Shown piece by piece: positions 8,055 to 16,121 of a stretch of 64,000 nucleotides of DNA (positions are counted from its first letter, which is position 1; every line of letters begins with the position of its first letter). A program made the translations under genes and the position numbers. A model generated the notes under the pieces. The model was not told the DNA's origin and did no database searches. It saw only the letters and a program-made list of their open reading frames with translations. This DNA is from Streptomyces goshikiensis (lineage in GTDB: Bacteria; Actinomycetota; Actinomycetes; Streptomycetales; Streptomycetaceae), in assembly GCF_014650555.1 (NCBI RefSeq), contig NZ_BMVE01000003.1, positions 496,001-560,000 of the forward strand, given 5' to 3'.

Positions 8055-8798
8055 ATGAGCACGCTCAGCACCACCCCCGGGGACAGCCTCGACGGACGGC
8101 GGATCATCGTCGTCGGCGCGGGCTCGCACATCGGCCGGCACCTCGCGCAGGCCGCCTCCGCGGCCGGCGCCGAGGTCCTGCTGGCCGGCCCCTCCACCGC
8201 GAAGCTGGAGGCGACCGCAGCCACCCTGGCCGCCCCGGCGGCCGGCATCCACCGCGTCGACCTCGCCGACGAGGAGTCCATCGCGGCCCTCGCCGCCCGC
8301 GCCGGTGCGTTCGACCACCTGGTCTCGACCGCCGCGATGCCCGCCAACGGGCCGGTGTCCGGCCTCGCGCTCGACGCCGTGCGCCGGGCGTTCGACGCCA
8401 AGGTGATCGGCCCGCTGCTGCTCGCCAAGCACCTGGCGGGACAGGTCCGCCCGGGCGGCTCCTTCACCTTCTTCTCCGGAGTCGCCGCCTGGCGCCCCGC
8501 ACCCGAGCGGGTCGTCATGGCCACCACCAACGGTGCGCTGTCCTTCCTGGTCGAAGCCCTCGCGGTGGAGCTCGCCCCCGTACGCGTCAACGCGGTCTCG
8601 CCCGGCATCGTCGACTCCGGAGCCTGGGACGGGCTGGGCGAGAACAAGGAGTCCTTCCTGGAGCACGTCGCCGAGCGCAACCCCGCCCGCCGCACCGGCA
8701 CCCCCGACGACCTGCTCCAGGCGGTGCTGTACGCGATGGCCGCCCCGTTCGTCACCGGGACCGTACTGCACGTCGACGGCGGCGGCCGACTCGCCTGA
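8055..8798 (+). CDS. Short-chain dehydrogenase/reductase-like protein lacking the Tyr-Lys pair
   Basis: A 247-aa Rossmann protein of the classical SDR length. The nucleotide motif is VVGAGSHIGRHL (19-30), there is a structural VSTAAMPA near 90-97, and the end is V-x-P-G-(I)-V-D-S and GTVLHVDGGG as in SDRs. The catalytic Ser141 is present, but by alignment the Tyr is Val154 and the Lys is Thr158 (VMATTNGAL). It may therefore not be a normal oxidoreductase, or may use other residues. A GAAGGA ribosome-binding site precedes the ATG. It is 12 bp upstream of a cupin gene and divergent from LysR. Confidence 0.85.
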   Translation: MSTLSTTPGDSLDGRRIIVVGAGSHIGRHLAQAASAAGAEVLLAGPSTAKLEATAATLAAPAAGIHRVDLADEESIAALAARAGAFDHLVSTAAMPANGPVSGLALDAVRRAFDAKVIGPLLLAKHLAGQVRPGGSFTFFSGVAAWRPAPERVVMATTNGALSFLVEALAVELAPVRVNAVSPGIVDSGAWDGLGENKESFLEHVAERNPARRTGTPDDLLQAVLYAMAAPFVTGTVLHVDGGGRLA

Positions 8799-8810
8799 GG
8801 AGGCGCGGAC

Positions 8811-9245
8811 ATGATGGTGAACGATCACGGACTGCCACTCGCCGGGACCCTGGTGGCCCGCGACCACGAGGGCTGGTCCGCCGAACTGCGCGCGGAGTTC
8901 GCGGCCAACGCCCACAACGGCCGGGTCGGCGGGCGCCTGCTCAGCGAGACCGACCGGGTACGGGTCTGGGAGATCCGGCTCGCACCGGGCGAGCGGCTGC
9001 CGGCGCACCGGCACGTCCTGGACTACTTCTGGACGGCCCTGACGGCCGGGCGCGGCCGCCAGCACACCGCCGACGGCACGACCCGCGAGGTCACGTACGA
9101 GGCGGGGGAGACCCGGCACTTCACGTTCGGCCCCGGCGAGTTCCTGCTGCACGACCTGGAGAACTGCGGTCACACCCCGCTGTTGTTCACCACCGTCGAG
9201 TTCAAGGACGCCGGCCGTCCGCAGGAAGGGGCCGATCCTGGGTAG
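8811..9245 (+). CDS. Small cupin-fold protein
   Basis: A 144-aa single-domain cupin. Motif 1 is around LAPGERLPAHRHVLDYFWTALTAGRGR, with the G(X)5HXH-like metal site E-R-L-P-A-H-R-H. Motif 2 is around FGPGEFLLHDLENCGHTPLLF. It probably binds a metal and either stores or converts a small substrate; the reaction is unknown. It overlaps no gene but follows the SDR by 12 bp with GAGGAGGCG as ribosome-binding site, so the two are an operon. Two consecutive ATG codons (8811 and 8814) are possible starts. Confidence 0.8.
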   Translation: MMVNDHGLPLAGTLVARDHEGWSAELRAEFAANAHNGRVGGRLLSETDRVRVWEIRLAPGERLPAHRHVLDYFWTALTAGRGRQHTADGTTREVTYEAGETRHFTFGPGEFLLHDLENCGHTPLLFTTVEFKDAGRPQEGADPG

Positions 9246-9360
9246 GGTGCCGTGATCGCGATGATCGACTCGGGGGCGGTGCGGTCCCGGCCGCCGCACG
9301 GGTGACTCCGTACCGCCACCGCCGCCATCGCCACCACTGCCCCATGGCAAAGGAGCCGAC

Positions 9361-10527
9361 GTGACCGACTGGATCACCACCCCCGTCGACGCCCGCGTGC
9401 TGCGCGGCGCCCTCGACGTGGAAGCCACCGAGCACGGCGTGCTCCCGCACCGGCTGCCCGCCCGGGCCCGCCGGCAGTTCCCGGACGGGTACCTGGCCAT
9501 GGTCGAGGCCCAGCCCTCCGGCGTACGGGTGGCGTTCCGTACCGGAGCCACCGCCGTCGAGCTGGACGTGCTCCCCACCAAGACGGTCTACCCGGGCGCC
9601 CCCGCCACCCCGGAGGGCCTCTACGACCTGGTCGTCGACGGCCGTCTGACGGGCCGGACGACGGTGACCGGCGGCAACGTCCGCACCGTCGACATGACCA
9701 CCGGATCGATGGAGACGACCCCGGGCCCGCCCGGCACCGCCCGCTTCTCCGGGCTGCCCGCGGGCGCCAAGGACGTCGAGATCTGGCTGCCGCACCGGGA
9801 GACCGTCGAGCTGATAGCGCTGCGCACCGACGCCCCCGTCGAGCCCCTGCCGGACCGGGGCCGCAGGGTGTGGCTACACCACGGCAGTTCGATCAGCCAC
9901 GGCTCCAACGCCGCCGGCCCGACCGAGATCTGGCCTGCGGTGGCCGCGGCCCGGGGCGGCGTGGAGCTGGTCAACCTGGGGCTGGGCGGCAACGCCCTGC
10001 TCGACCCCTTCGTCGCGCGCGCCCTGCGCGACACCCCGGCGGACCTGATCAGCATCAAGATCGGCATCAACCTCGTCAACACCGACCTGATGCGCCTGCG
10101 GGCCTTCGTCCCGGCGGTGCACGGCTTCCTCGACACCATCCGCGAGGGCCGGCCCGAGGTGCCGTTGCTGGTCGTCTCCCCGATCCTCTGCCCCATCCAG
10201 GAGGACACCCCGGGCCCCCTCGCACCGGACTTCAGCGGCCGGCAGCTCAGCTTCCGGGCCCTCGGCGACCCGGCGGAGCGCGCCCTGGGCAAGCTGACGC
10301 TGAACGTCATCCGGGAGGAACTCGCCCGCATCACCGCGCAGCGGGCGGCCGAGGACCCGAACCTGCACTACCTCGACGGCCGCACGCTCTACGGCGAGGC
10401 GGACTTCGCGGAACTGCCGCTGCCGGACGCCCTCCACCCGGACACCGCGGCCCACCGCCGCATCGGCGAACGCTTCGCCGAACACGCCTTCCACGCGAAG
10501 GGCGCCTTCGCCGCCGACAACGACTGA
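9361..10527 (+). CDS. SGNH/GDSL-type esterase with N-terminal beta-rich domain
   Basis: A 388-aa hydrolase starting at GTG with a clear AAAGGAG ribosome-binding site 5 nt upstream. Residues 1-165 are beta-strand rich and resemble the jelly-roll domain that precedes some carbohydrate-esterase SGNH proteins. The catalytic part begins with LHHGSSISHGSNA (block I Ser), followed by VELVNLGLGGNALLDP (block II Gly), ISIKIGINLVN (block III Asn) and LPDALHPDTAAHRRIG (block V Asp and His). No signal peptide is seen, so it acts in the cytoplasm, probably removing an ester group from a sugar or small metabolite. It lies third behind SDR and cupin, after 115 bp. Confidence 0.87.
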   Translation: MTDWITTPVDARVLRGALDVEATEHGVLPHRLPARARRQFPDGYLAMVEAQPSGVRVAFRTGATAVELDVLPTKTVYPGAPATPEGLYDLVVDGRLTGRTTVTGGNVRTVDMTTGSMETTPGPPGTARFSGLPAGAKDVEIWLPHRETVELIALRTDAPVEPLPDRGRRVWLHHGSSISHGSNAAGPTEIWPAVAAARGGVELVNLGLGGNALLDPFVARALRDTPADLISIKIGINLVNTDLMRLRAFVPAVHGFLDTIREGRPEVPLLVVSPILCPIQEDTPGPLAPDFSGRQLSFRALGDPAERALGKLTLNVIREELARITAQRAAEDPNLHYLDGRTLYGEADFAELPLPDALHPDTAAHRRIGERFAEHAFHAKGAFAADND

Positions 10528-10822
10528 CCGGCCGCCCCCGCCTCGGCCCCGCGGACACCGGCGAAGCGCCGCTGACCCCCGAGGAGGTGCCCGAGCCGAC
10601 GGCGGCGCCGACCGGAGCCGTGCCGCTCGCCGGAGGAAAGGCCCCCCGCCACCTCCTCGGTCGCGTCCGCCGCGCCCGGGGCGGTCGTCCCGGCGGCCAC
10701 CCCCGCCTCCGGGGTGCGGGGGCCGGCTTGCCCACCGCGGCCGCGGCCCGTGCCGGGATGAGCAACGCGGCCGCGTGGAACGGCAGTCGGCCCGTGACCT
10801 CGGGCATCCTCTGGGGCGGGCG

Positions 10823-12481
10823 TCAGATGCGCGGACCCCAGCCCGCCTCGTCCCAGAAGCGCAGCTGGCGCTGCTTGGGGAGCTCCGCGACCCGAGCCAC
10901 CCCGGGACCGCCGAGGATCAGCGCGCTCGCCCGGCCCGGGGTGAACACCGGGACGGCGGGGGCGGCCGGCGCGGCCGGGACGCCGGTGTGCGCGAAGGAG
11001 GCCACCAGATCGATGAAGGTGTCCGACACCGTGCGCTCCAGCGGACCGTCCCCGAACACCGGCGCCTGCCCGGGCAGCCGGTGCGTGCCGAAGAGGAACT
11101 TCGAGGTGGCCTCGTGCGGAGTGCCGAAGTGCGGCGCGCGCACCGGGTGGGCGAACTCGGTGACGTACACCGGGGTGCTGCCCGTCCTGGCGTGCCGCTC
11201 GGCGAACCGGATCACCGGACCCCGGAAGAGGCTGTCCCCCCAGATCTCCGTCCACAGCGTCAGCGGGTCGGCCGGCAGTCCCTCGGCCAGCGCGGCGGCC
11301 CGGTAGTGGGACACGCACCGTTCGACCAGCTCCGCCGGCACGTCGGGCGTCCCCTTCAGTAGGCAGGCCCGTACGGACGCGTGCAGCTGCGCCTCGTCGG
11401 TGGGCGCCGGGGACGGGCTCGGGGAGGCGGGGCCGGTGAAGAAGGAGCCCTCGGTCGCGGCGTGGACGGAAAGCACCGGCACGCGCGGAGTGGGCAGTTC
11501 GTGGTCGTACCCGCGCACCCAGCGGCCGTCGACGACGGGGCCCCGGTACTCGCGGCCGCTGCCCAGCGGGCGCAGCTCGGGGCTGCCGGTGAAGGTGGCC
11601 TCCCAGGCGGCCTTGATCCGGGCGGCGTCCGCGTCGCGGAGCCCGGCGACGCTCGTGCCGAGCGCCCCGGCCAGCCGTTCGTACGCGCGTACCGAGTCCT
11701 GCGCGGTGAGGGCGAGCGCGGGGGCCCAGGCGTGTGCCGCGCTGATCGGCACGATCCGCCGGACGGTGGAGCGCAGCTCGGGCATCAGGGACAACTGCCA
11801 GGTGCTCGCGCCGCCGGCCGAGGTGCCGGCGAGGGTGATGTTGTCCGGATCGCCGCCGAAGGCACGGGCGTTGGCCCGGACCCAGTGCAGCAGCGCCACC
11901 TGGTCCTGGAGGCCCCAGTTGGCGTGGGAGCCGGTCTCGGGATCGGCCAGGTCCGGGTGGGACCCCCAACCGAAGGCGCCGAGCCGGTAGTTGAAGGTGA
12001 CGACGACGAGATCGCCCCGGTCGGCGAGGCGTTCGCCGTCGTACACGTCCTGGCTGCCCGCGCCGAGGAACCAGCCGCCGCCGTGTACGTAGACCAGGAC
12101 CGGCCGCCTGCCCCCGGTGTCCGGGGTCCAGACGTTCGCGTAGAGGGAGTCCTCGCTGCTTCCGGGCAGCGCGGACTGGTACGAGGGGGCGGCGAACCGG
12201 GTGGCGTCGCGGACGCCGCGCCAGGGGCGGGGCGGCCGGGGCGAGGCGAAGCGCAGGCGGCCGACCGGCGGCTCCGCGTACGGCACGCCACGGAAGGCGG
12301 CGGTCCGCCCGGCGACGTCCCCGCCGACCAGCCCGGCGGTAGTACGGACGACGGGCCCGGCACCGGCCCCTCCGGTATCGGCCGTACCGGCGCGGGCGCG
12401 GGCGCCGGTGGCGGTGGCTGCGACGACGGCCGCGGCGGCCGCTCCGGTCAGCAGGGCACGGCGGGACGCTTCAACGGACAT
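10823..12481 (-). CDS. Secreted type-B carboxylesterase/lipase
   Basis: A 552-aa alpha/beta hydrolase of the carboxylesterase type B family. The N-terminus SRRALLTGAAAAAVVAATA looks like a Tat signal (Arg-Arg then hydrophobic), so export is likely. The oxyanion hole is HGGGW (133-137). The nucleophile is Ser221 in G-T-S-A-G-G. The catalytic Glu is expected near VHAATEGSFF, and the His lies near FAHPVRAPHFGTPHE. AAAGGGAA precedes the ATG. A 16-bp palindrome about 107 bp upstream may be its operator. The C-terminal end falls 295 bp from the SGNH gene, which is convergent. Confidence 0.9.
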   Translation of the reverse strand: MSVEASRRALLTGAAAAAVVAATATGARARAGTADTGGAGAGPVVRTTAGLVGGDVAGRTAAFRGVPYAEPPVGRLRFASPRPPRPWRGVRDATRFAAPSYQSALPGSSEDSLYANVWTPDTGGRRPVLVYVHGGGWFLGAGSQDVYDGERLADRGDLVVVTFNYRLGAFGWGSHPDLADPETGSHANWGLQDQVALLHWVRANARAFGGDPDNITLAGTSAGGASTWQLSLMPELRSTVRRIVPISAAHAWAPALALTAQDSVRAYERLAGALGTSVAGLRDADAARIKAAWEATFTGSPELRPLGSGREYRGPVVDGRWVRGYDHELPTPRVPVLSVHAATEGSFFTGPASPSPSPAPTDEAQLHASVRACLLKGTPDVPAELVERCVSHYRAAALAEGLPADPLTLWTEIWGDSLFRGPVIRFAERHARTGSTPVYVTEFAHPVRAPHFGTPHEATSKFLFGTHRLPGQAPVFGDGPLERTVSDTFIDLVASFAHTGVPAAPAAPAVPVFTPGRASALILGGPGVARVAELPKQRQLRFWDEAGWGPRI

Positions 12482-12587
12482 CGGTTCCCTTTCGGCGGTG
12501 ACTGAACGACGGACGCGCGGCCCGACGGCGGGGGACGGGCGGCAGCAGCCTGCACGGCGGCCGAGGCGGGCGGCAACGCCCCGCCGG

Positions 12588-12603
12588 GCACTTGATCAAG
12601 TGC
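12588..12603. promoter_or_regulatory. Perfect 16-bp palindrome upstream of the carboxylesterase gene
   Basis: GCACTTGATCAAGTGC reads identically on both strands. It lies 107 bp upstream of the esterase start and is followed by short CCGTG direct repeats. It is the most AT-rich part of an otherwise extremely GC-rich gap, which suits a repressor or activator site. The protein that binds it is not evident; the TetR gene at 13315-13881 is the closest regulator. Confidence 0.5.
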
Positions 12604-12828
12604 CGTGCCGTGCCGTGCCTCGCCGACGGGACGGGCAATCGGCCCCTGAACCGCACACGGCACCTGCCGCGCTCACGACGACCGAGGACCGTGCGGGCGG
12701 TGGCATGAGCACCCCGACCGCAGCCAACGGCTGCCACCACGGCAGTCCGCAGCGCACTACTCGGCCGCTTGGCGAACGCACCCTCTTCCGGCACCCGAGC
12801 ACCCCGGCCCGGGCACCTCAGCGGCCCC

Positions 12829-12960
12829 GGCCCGTCGCCCGTCGGCTTCCGCCCGGCGGCCCAGGTCGGTCGCCCCCGGCTCGATGCGGGCAGCCCCCGC
12901 CTGGCGCCCTGCCCGGCGGCCTGTGCTCGTCGGCCCAGGCCCGTCGCCCGTCGGCTTCCG
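12829..12960. repeat. Direct repeat, 23 identical bases spaced 109 bp apart
   Basis: The same 23-bp block (starting GGCCCGTCGCCC) occurs at 12829-12851 and 12938-12960. Imperfect similarity continues downstream of both copies (CCCGGCTCG, GATGC-GGCAGCC). It is a two-copy degenerate tandem repeat in noncoding DNA. Confidence 0.7.
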
Positions 12961-13314
12961 CCTGGCGGCCCCGGCTCGTCGGCCTCGGCGGGATGCAGGC
13001 AGCCTCGGGTGGCGGCCCCTGTTTTGGGGGGCCCAGGTCCGATGCCCGATGGGCCGGGGCGGTGATGCCGGGCGCGGTGACCACGTACGCCCTGGATGTG
13101 GAGGCGGGCTTCCGCGGCACCGTCTGCGCGCAGTCGGGCGGGCGTACCGGCGGAGATTCCCGTCCCGGGCGCAGTCATCCGCAGGCGGACGGCCCGTGGG
13201 GTGCGGGCCCCGAGGCGGTTCCGGATCTGGGTCGCCCCTGGGGAGCGCGCCGCCGAGCGATCGCCTCCGCCCGGGCGGCGCCCGCCTGGCGGCAGCGGGG
13301 CGCGGGCCGGCCCG

Positions 13315-13881
13315 CTACGGCGTCGGCGCCGGTGACGTGGCGCGGCGGACGGACTCCACCACCGCCGCCCGGTGCCGCGCCAGCCGCTCCGGGTCCCAGC
13401 CGGCGTCCCCGCCCATCGCGCCGAACCAGGCTTGGGACAGGCCCAGCACCAGCGTCAGGACGTCGGCGGGGTCGAGCGAGGGCTCGATGAGCCCCGCCCG
13501 CTGTGCCTGCTCCACCAGCGCGATCTTCGCGCGGTAGGACGCGGCCTCCGCGTCCGCCGAGCCCGGCCGCTCCAGTTGCTTCCACAGCATCAGCCGCATC
13601 AGCGCCGGCTGTGCGACGAGGTGGTCGAAGATGGCGCCCGCGTAGCCCGGCAGGTCCTCGACGTCGAACGGCACGGACTCCGAGCCGGTCTCCAGCGCGC
13701 GCTGGAGCACGGCGTCGAAGAGCTGCTCCTTGTTGCCGAAGTAGACGTAGATGAGTCGCTTGTTCGCCTGCGCCGCCTCGGCGATCCGGTCGACCCGCGC
13801 GCCGGCGATGCCGTACGTCGCGAATTCGGAGAAGGCCGCGTCGAGCAGGCGTGCCTTCGTTGCGCTGGAATCCCTTGCCAT
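13315..13881 (-). CDS. TetR-family repressor
   Basis: A 188-aa TetR regulator. The N-terminal HTH is at about 5-52 (KARLLDAAFSEFATYGIAGARVDRIAEAAQANKRLIYVYFGNKEQLFDAVL), and a ligand-binding all-helical domain follows. It is divergent from an aldo/keto reductase gene 108 bp away, with long inverted repeats in the shared gap, so it probably represses both itself and the reductase until a substrate or toxic aldehyde/quinone-like ligand binds. Confidence 0.92.
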   Translation of the reverse strand: MARDSSATKARLLDAAFSEFATYGIAGARVDRIAEAAQANKRLIYVYFGNKEQLFDAVLQRALETGSESVPFDVEDLPGYAGAIFDHLVAQPALMRLMLWKQLERPGSADAEAASYRAKIALVEQAQRAGLIEPSLDPADVLTLVLGLSQAWFGAMGGDAGWDPERLARHRAAVVESVRRATSPAPTP

Positions 13882-13896
13882 GACCGGCAGCCTAGC

Positions 13897-13965
13897 AAGT
13901 AACTATCTGGTTATTGACATCAGCCGCACCGCCCGTGCATGGTTGACCTATCCAGTTAGTTACTT
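13897..13965. promoter_or_regulatory. Probable TetR operator and aldo/keto reductase promoter
   Basis: The arms AAGTAACTATCTGG (13897-13910) and CCAGTTAGTTACTT (13952-13965) are inverted repeats matching at 13 of 14 positions. The left arm also contains its own small palindrome TAAC-N6-GTTA. A promoter-like TTGACC (13943-13948) and TACGTT (13965-13970) with a 16-bp spacer reads toward the reductase, so a repressor bound to the right arm would block RNA polymerase. Confidence 0.7.
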
Positions 13966-13989
13966 ACGTTCGCCTCGAAGGAGAGCATC

Positions 13990-14979
13990 ATGGAGATCCG
14001 CGCACTGGGCGGCCAGGGCCTGCAGGTCGGCGCCGAAGGCCTCGGCCTGATGGGCATGACCGCGCACTACGGAGCCACCGACGAGACCGAGTCACTCGCC
14101 ACCATCGACCGCGCCCTGGAGCTGGGCGTCACCCTGCTCGACACCGCCGAGGGCTACGGCCCCTTCCGCAACGAGCAGCTCCTCGGCAAGGCCCTCGCCG
14201 CCAACGGCCGCCGCGAAGACGTCGTGATCGCCACGAAGACCGGCGCCGAGTTCACCGACGAGGGCGCCTTCCTCGGCCACAACGCCACCCCCGAGTACAT
14301 CCGGCGCGCCGCCGACCGCTCCCTGCGGCACCTCGGCACCGACCACATCGACCTGTACTACCTGCACCGGATCGACCCGAACGTGCCCGTCGAGGAGAGC
14401 ATGGGCGCCATGGCCGAGCTCGTCGCCGCCGGCAAGGTCCGCCACGTCGGACTGTGCGAGGCCGCGCCCGCCACCATCGCCCGCGCCCACGCCGTGCACC
14501 CGCTCGCCGCCGTGCAGACCGAGTACAGCCTCTTCGAGCGCGGCATCGAGTACGACGGCGTCCTCGACACCCTGCGCGAACTCGGCATCGGGCTCGTCGC
14601 CTACTCGCCGCTCGGCCGCGGCTTCCTGTCCGGGGCGATCACCACCCCGGAGGACTTCGCCGCCGACGACTTCCGCCGCACCGACCCCCGCTTCCAGGGC
14701 GAGAACTTCGCCCGCAACCTGGCCGTCGTCGACCAGGTCCGCCGCCTCGCCGCCGACAAGGGGGTCACCCCCTCGCAGCTCGCGCTCGCCTGGACGCTGA
14801 GCCGGGGCGCCGTCCCGATCCCGGGCACCAAGCGCCGCCGCTACCTGGAGGAGAACATCGCCGCCACCGCCGTGACGATCACCGCGGCGGACCTGGCCGC
14901 CATCGACGCCGTAGCCCCGCACGGCGTGGTCTCGGGCGACCGCTACGCCCCCGAGCTGATGAAGTCGCTGAACGGCTGA
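13990..14979 (+). CDS. Aldo/keto reductase
   Basis: A 329-aa NADPH-dependent aldo/keto reductase of the AKR13/YajO-like group. The catalytic tetrad is Asp51 and Tyr56 (DTAEGYG), Lys83 (ATKTG) and His126 (YYLHRID). The cofactor end [18 protein letters not shown] is intact. It should reduce aldehydes or ketones in the cytoplasm. A GAAGGAG ribosome-binding site precedes the ATG. The divergent TetR gene is the likely regulator. Confidence 0.93.
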   Translation: MEIRALGGQGLQVGAEGLGLMGMTAHYGATDETESLATIDRALELGVTLLDTAEGYGPFRNEQLLGKALAANGRREDVVIATKTGAEFTDEGAFLGHNATPEYIRRAADRSLRHLGTDHIDLYYLHRIDPNVPVEESMGAMAELVAAGKVRHVGLCEAAPATIARAHAVHPLAAVQTEYSLFERGIEYDGVLDTLRELGIGLVAYSPLGRGFLSGAITTPEDFAADDFRRTDPRFQGENFARNLAVVDQVRRLAADKGVTPSQLALAWTLSRGAVPIPGTKRRRYLEENIAATAVTITAADLAAIDAVAPHGVVSGDRYAPELMKSLNG

Positions 14980-15071
14980 TCCGCGGCCGAGGGGGGCGGC
15001 CGCAGGCCCCCGGCCCGAGCCGGGGATCATGGTGGGGTACGACAGGCACCGGACGGAGCGGGGGAGAGGAC

Positions 15072-15368
15072 GTGACGAGGATGCGCGGAGCATGGGCGAC
15101 CCCGGGAGCGCTGGGCACGGTGGTGCGCTCCGGTGCGGTGCTGGCTGCCGTGAGCCTGGTGTGCCGGGTGCTCTACGGGGCGATCGAACTCGAACCCGCC
15201 GCCGCGGCCTACGACACGGGCCCCGGCGCCCTCGCCGTGTCGCTGCTCCGGGTCGTCTCCACCGGAGCGCTCGGCGCCGCCTCCACGCTCGCGACGGTCG
15301 CGCTGCTGATGCTGTCCTTCCAGGCCTGCCGCCTGGTGTGGCGGCGCGGCCACGGCCGCCGCGCATGA
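15072..15368 (+). CDS. Small two-segment membrane protein
   Basis: A 98-aa protein from a GTG start that sits 5 nt behind GGAGA; an in-frame ATG at 15081 is an alternative. Two hydrophobic segments (about 13-30 and 62-82) flank an Ala-rich loop, and the end is Arg-rich. No known family was recognised. It lies between the aldo/keto reductase and the YukJ-like gene on the same strand, 51 bp before the latter. Confidence 0.6.
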   Translation: MTRMRGAWATPGALGTVVRSGAVLAAVSLVCRVLYGAIELEPAAAAYDTGPGALAVSLLRVVSTGALGAASTLATVALLMLSFQACRLVWRRGHGRRA

Positions 15369-15419
15369 GCCGCAGCCGTGTCGGCACCCTCACCCGCGCC
15401 CGCGTGGTTGACTGACGGC

Positions 15420-16079
15420 ATGCCGCTCGACGAATACGGCGTGCTGTCCGGAACCCTGCACCGCCACTTCCGCGATCAGCCCGACACCCAGGGCCGCTGG
15501 TTCCACGTCAACCTGGAGGTCGACGCCCCCGCCGGCCGCTACCGCTGCGCCGTGGACGTGGACAGCAAACAGTCCACCACAGGTGTGCGCTGGCAGGTCC
15601 GCACCCTCGCCGCATCCGTCCTCGAACCGGCCTCCGACCTGCCGCCGGGCTACCACCACCTCGCCCGCACCTCGGGTTCCGGCGCCATCGACTACCTGCG
15701 CCACCCGGCCCTGCGGAACCGGACCGGCTGCGGCATCGCCTGGCTGGCGGCTCTCCTGGACCGCCTGAGCCCGCCCCGCCCCTGGATCTCGGGCTCGTAC
15801 GCCGAGGCCTCGGACGCCCTGGAACCCATCCTCGTACCCGGGCGGCCCATCCTCGTCTTCGGCGAACCGTTCGACGACGGCGGCCTCGGCATGCACGACG
15901 TCCACCAGAACCAGGGCGATCCGTACGGCACCCAGTGGTGGGACGACAACGGCATCTGGCAGGACGGCGCGACGATGACCCGCAGGCCGGACGGGCAGTA
16001 CGACGTGTTCCTCTCCCGCTTCTCCACACAGGCCGACGCCACCGGCCCCGAAGGGCACCCGCTGCCCGCCACCCCCTGA
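15420..16079 (+). CDS. YukJ/DUF2278-family protein
   Basis: A 219-aa cytoplasmic protein. It opens with MPLDEYGVLSGTL, has a middle block GSGAIDYLRHPAL, and a signature near the end: GLGMHDVHQNQGDPYGTQWWDDNGIWQDGA. This H-D-x-H-x-N-Q-G and N-G-x-W-Q-D-G pattern marks the DUF2278 (YukJ) family, whose function is unknown. The start is the ATG at the family N-terminus; 14 more codons are open upstream. It converges on the XRE-TPR regulator. Confidence 0.85.
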   Translation: MPLDEYGVLSGTLHRHFRDQPDTQGRWFHVNLEVDAPAGRYRCAVDVDSKQSTTGVRWQVRTLAASVLEPASDLPPGYHHLARTSGSGAIDYLRHPALRNRTGCGIAWLAALLDRLSPPRPWISGSYAEASDALEPILVPGRPILVFGEPFDDGGLGMHDVHQNQGDPYGTQWWDDNGIWQDGATMTRRPDGQYDVFLSRFSTQADATGPEGHPLPATP

Positions 16080-16085
16080 GACGGG

Positions 16086-16121
16086 CGCCCCGCCCCTACC
16101 GCTGGGGAGCCGGGCGGGGCG
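16086..16121. terminator. Hairpin between the YukJ-like gene and the XRE-TPR gene
   Basis: CGCCCCGCCC at 16086-16095 pairs perfectly with GGGCGGGGCG at 16112-16121. It sits between two convergent stop codons and overlaps the last codons of the minus-strand gene, so it can serve both directions. Confidence 0.6.

Larger units (their letters stand above)
12482..13314. other. 833-bp gap without a recognisable gene, containing degenerate GC-rich repeats
   Basis: All reading frames here are open by GC bias and show only Arg/Gly/Pro/Ala low-complexity translations. The only structure seen is the 16-bp palindrome near the esterase and a repeat: a 23-bp block at 12829-12851 recurs identically at 12938-12960, within roughly 70-bp similar neighbourhoods spaced 109 bp apart. 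It could be decayed coding DNA or an intergenic repeat family. Confidence 0.55.

Noticed and set aside
12471..13178. A 235-codon minus-strand frame in the noncoding gap
   Set aside because: Composition is Arg/Pro/Gly/Ala-rich, it overlaps the esterase start, and no motif or ribosome-binding site supports it.
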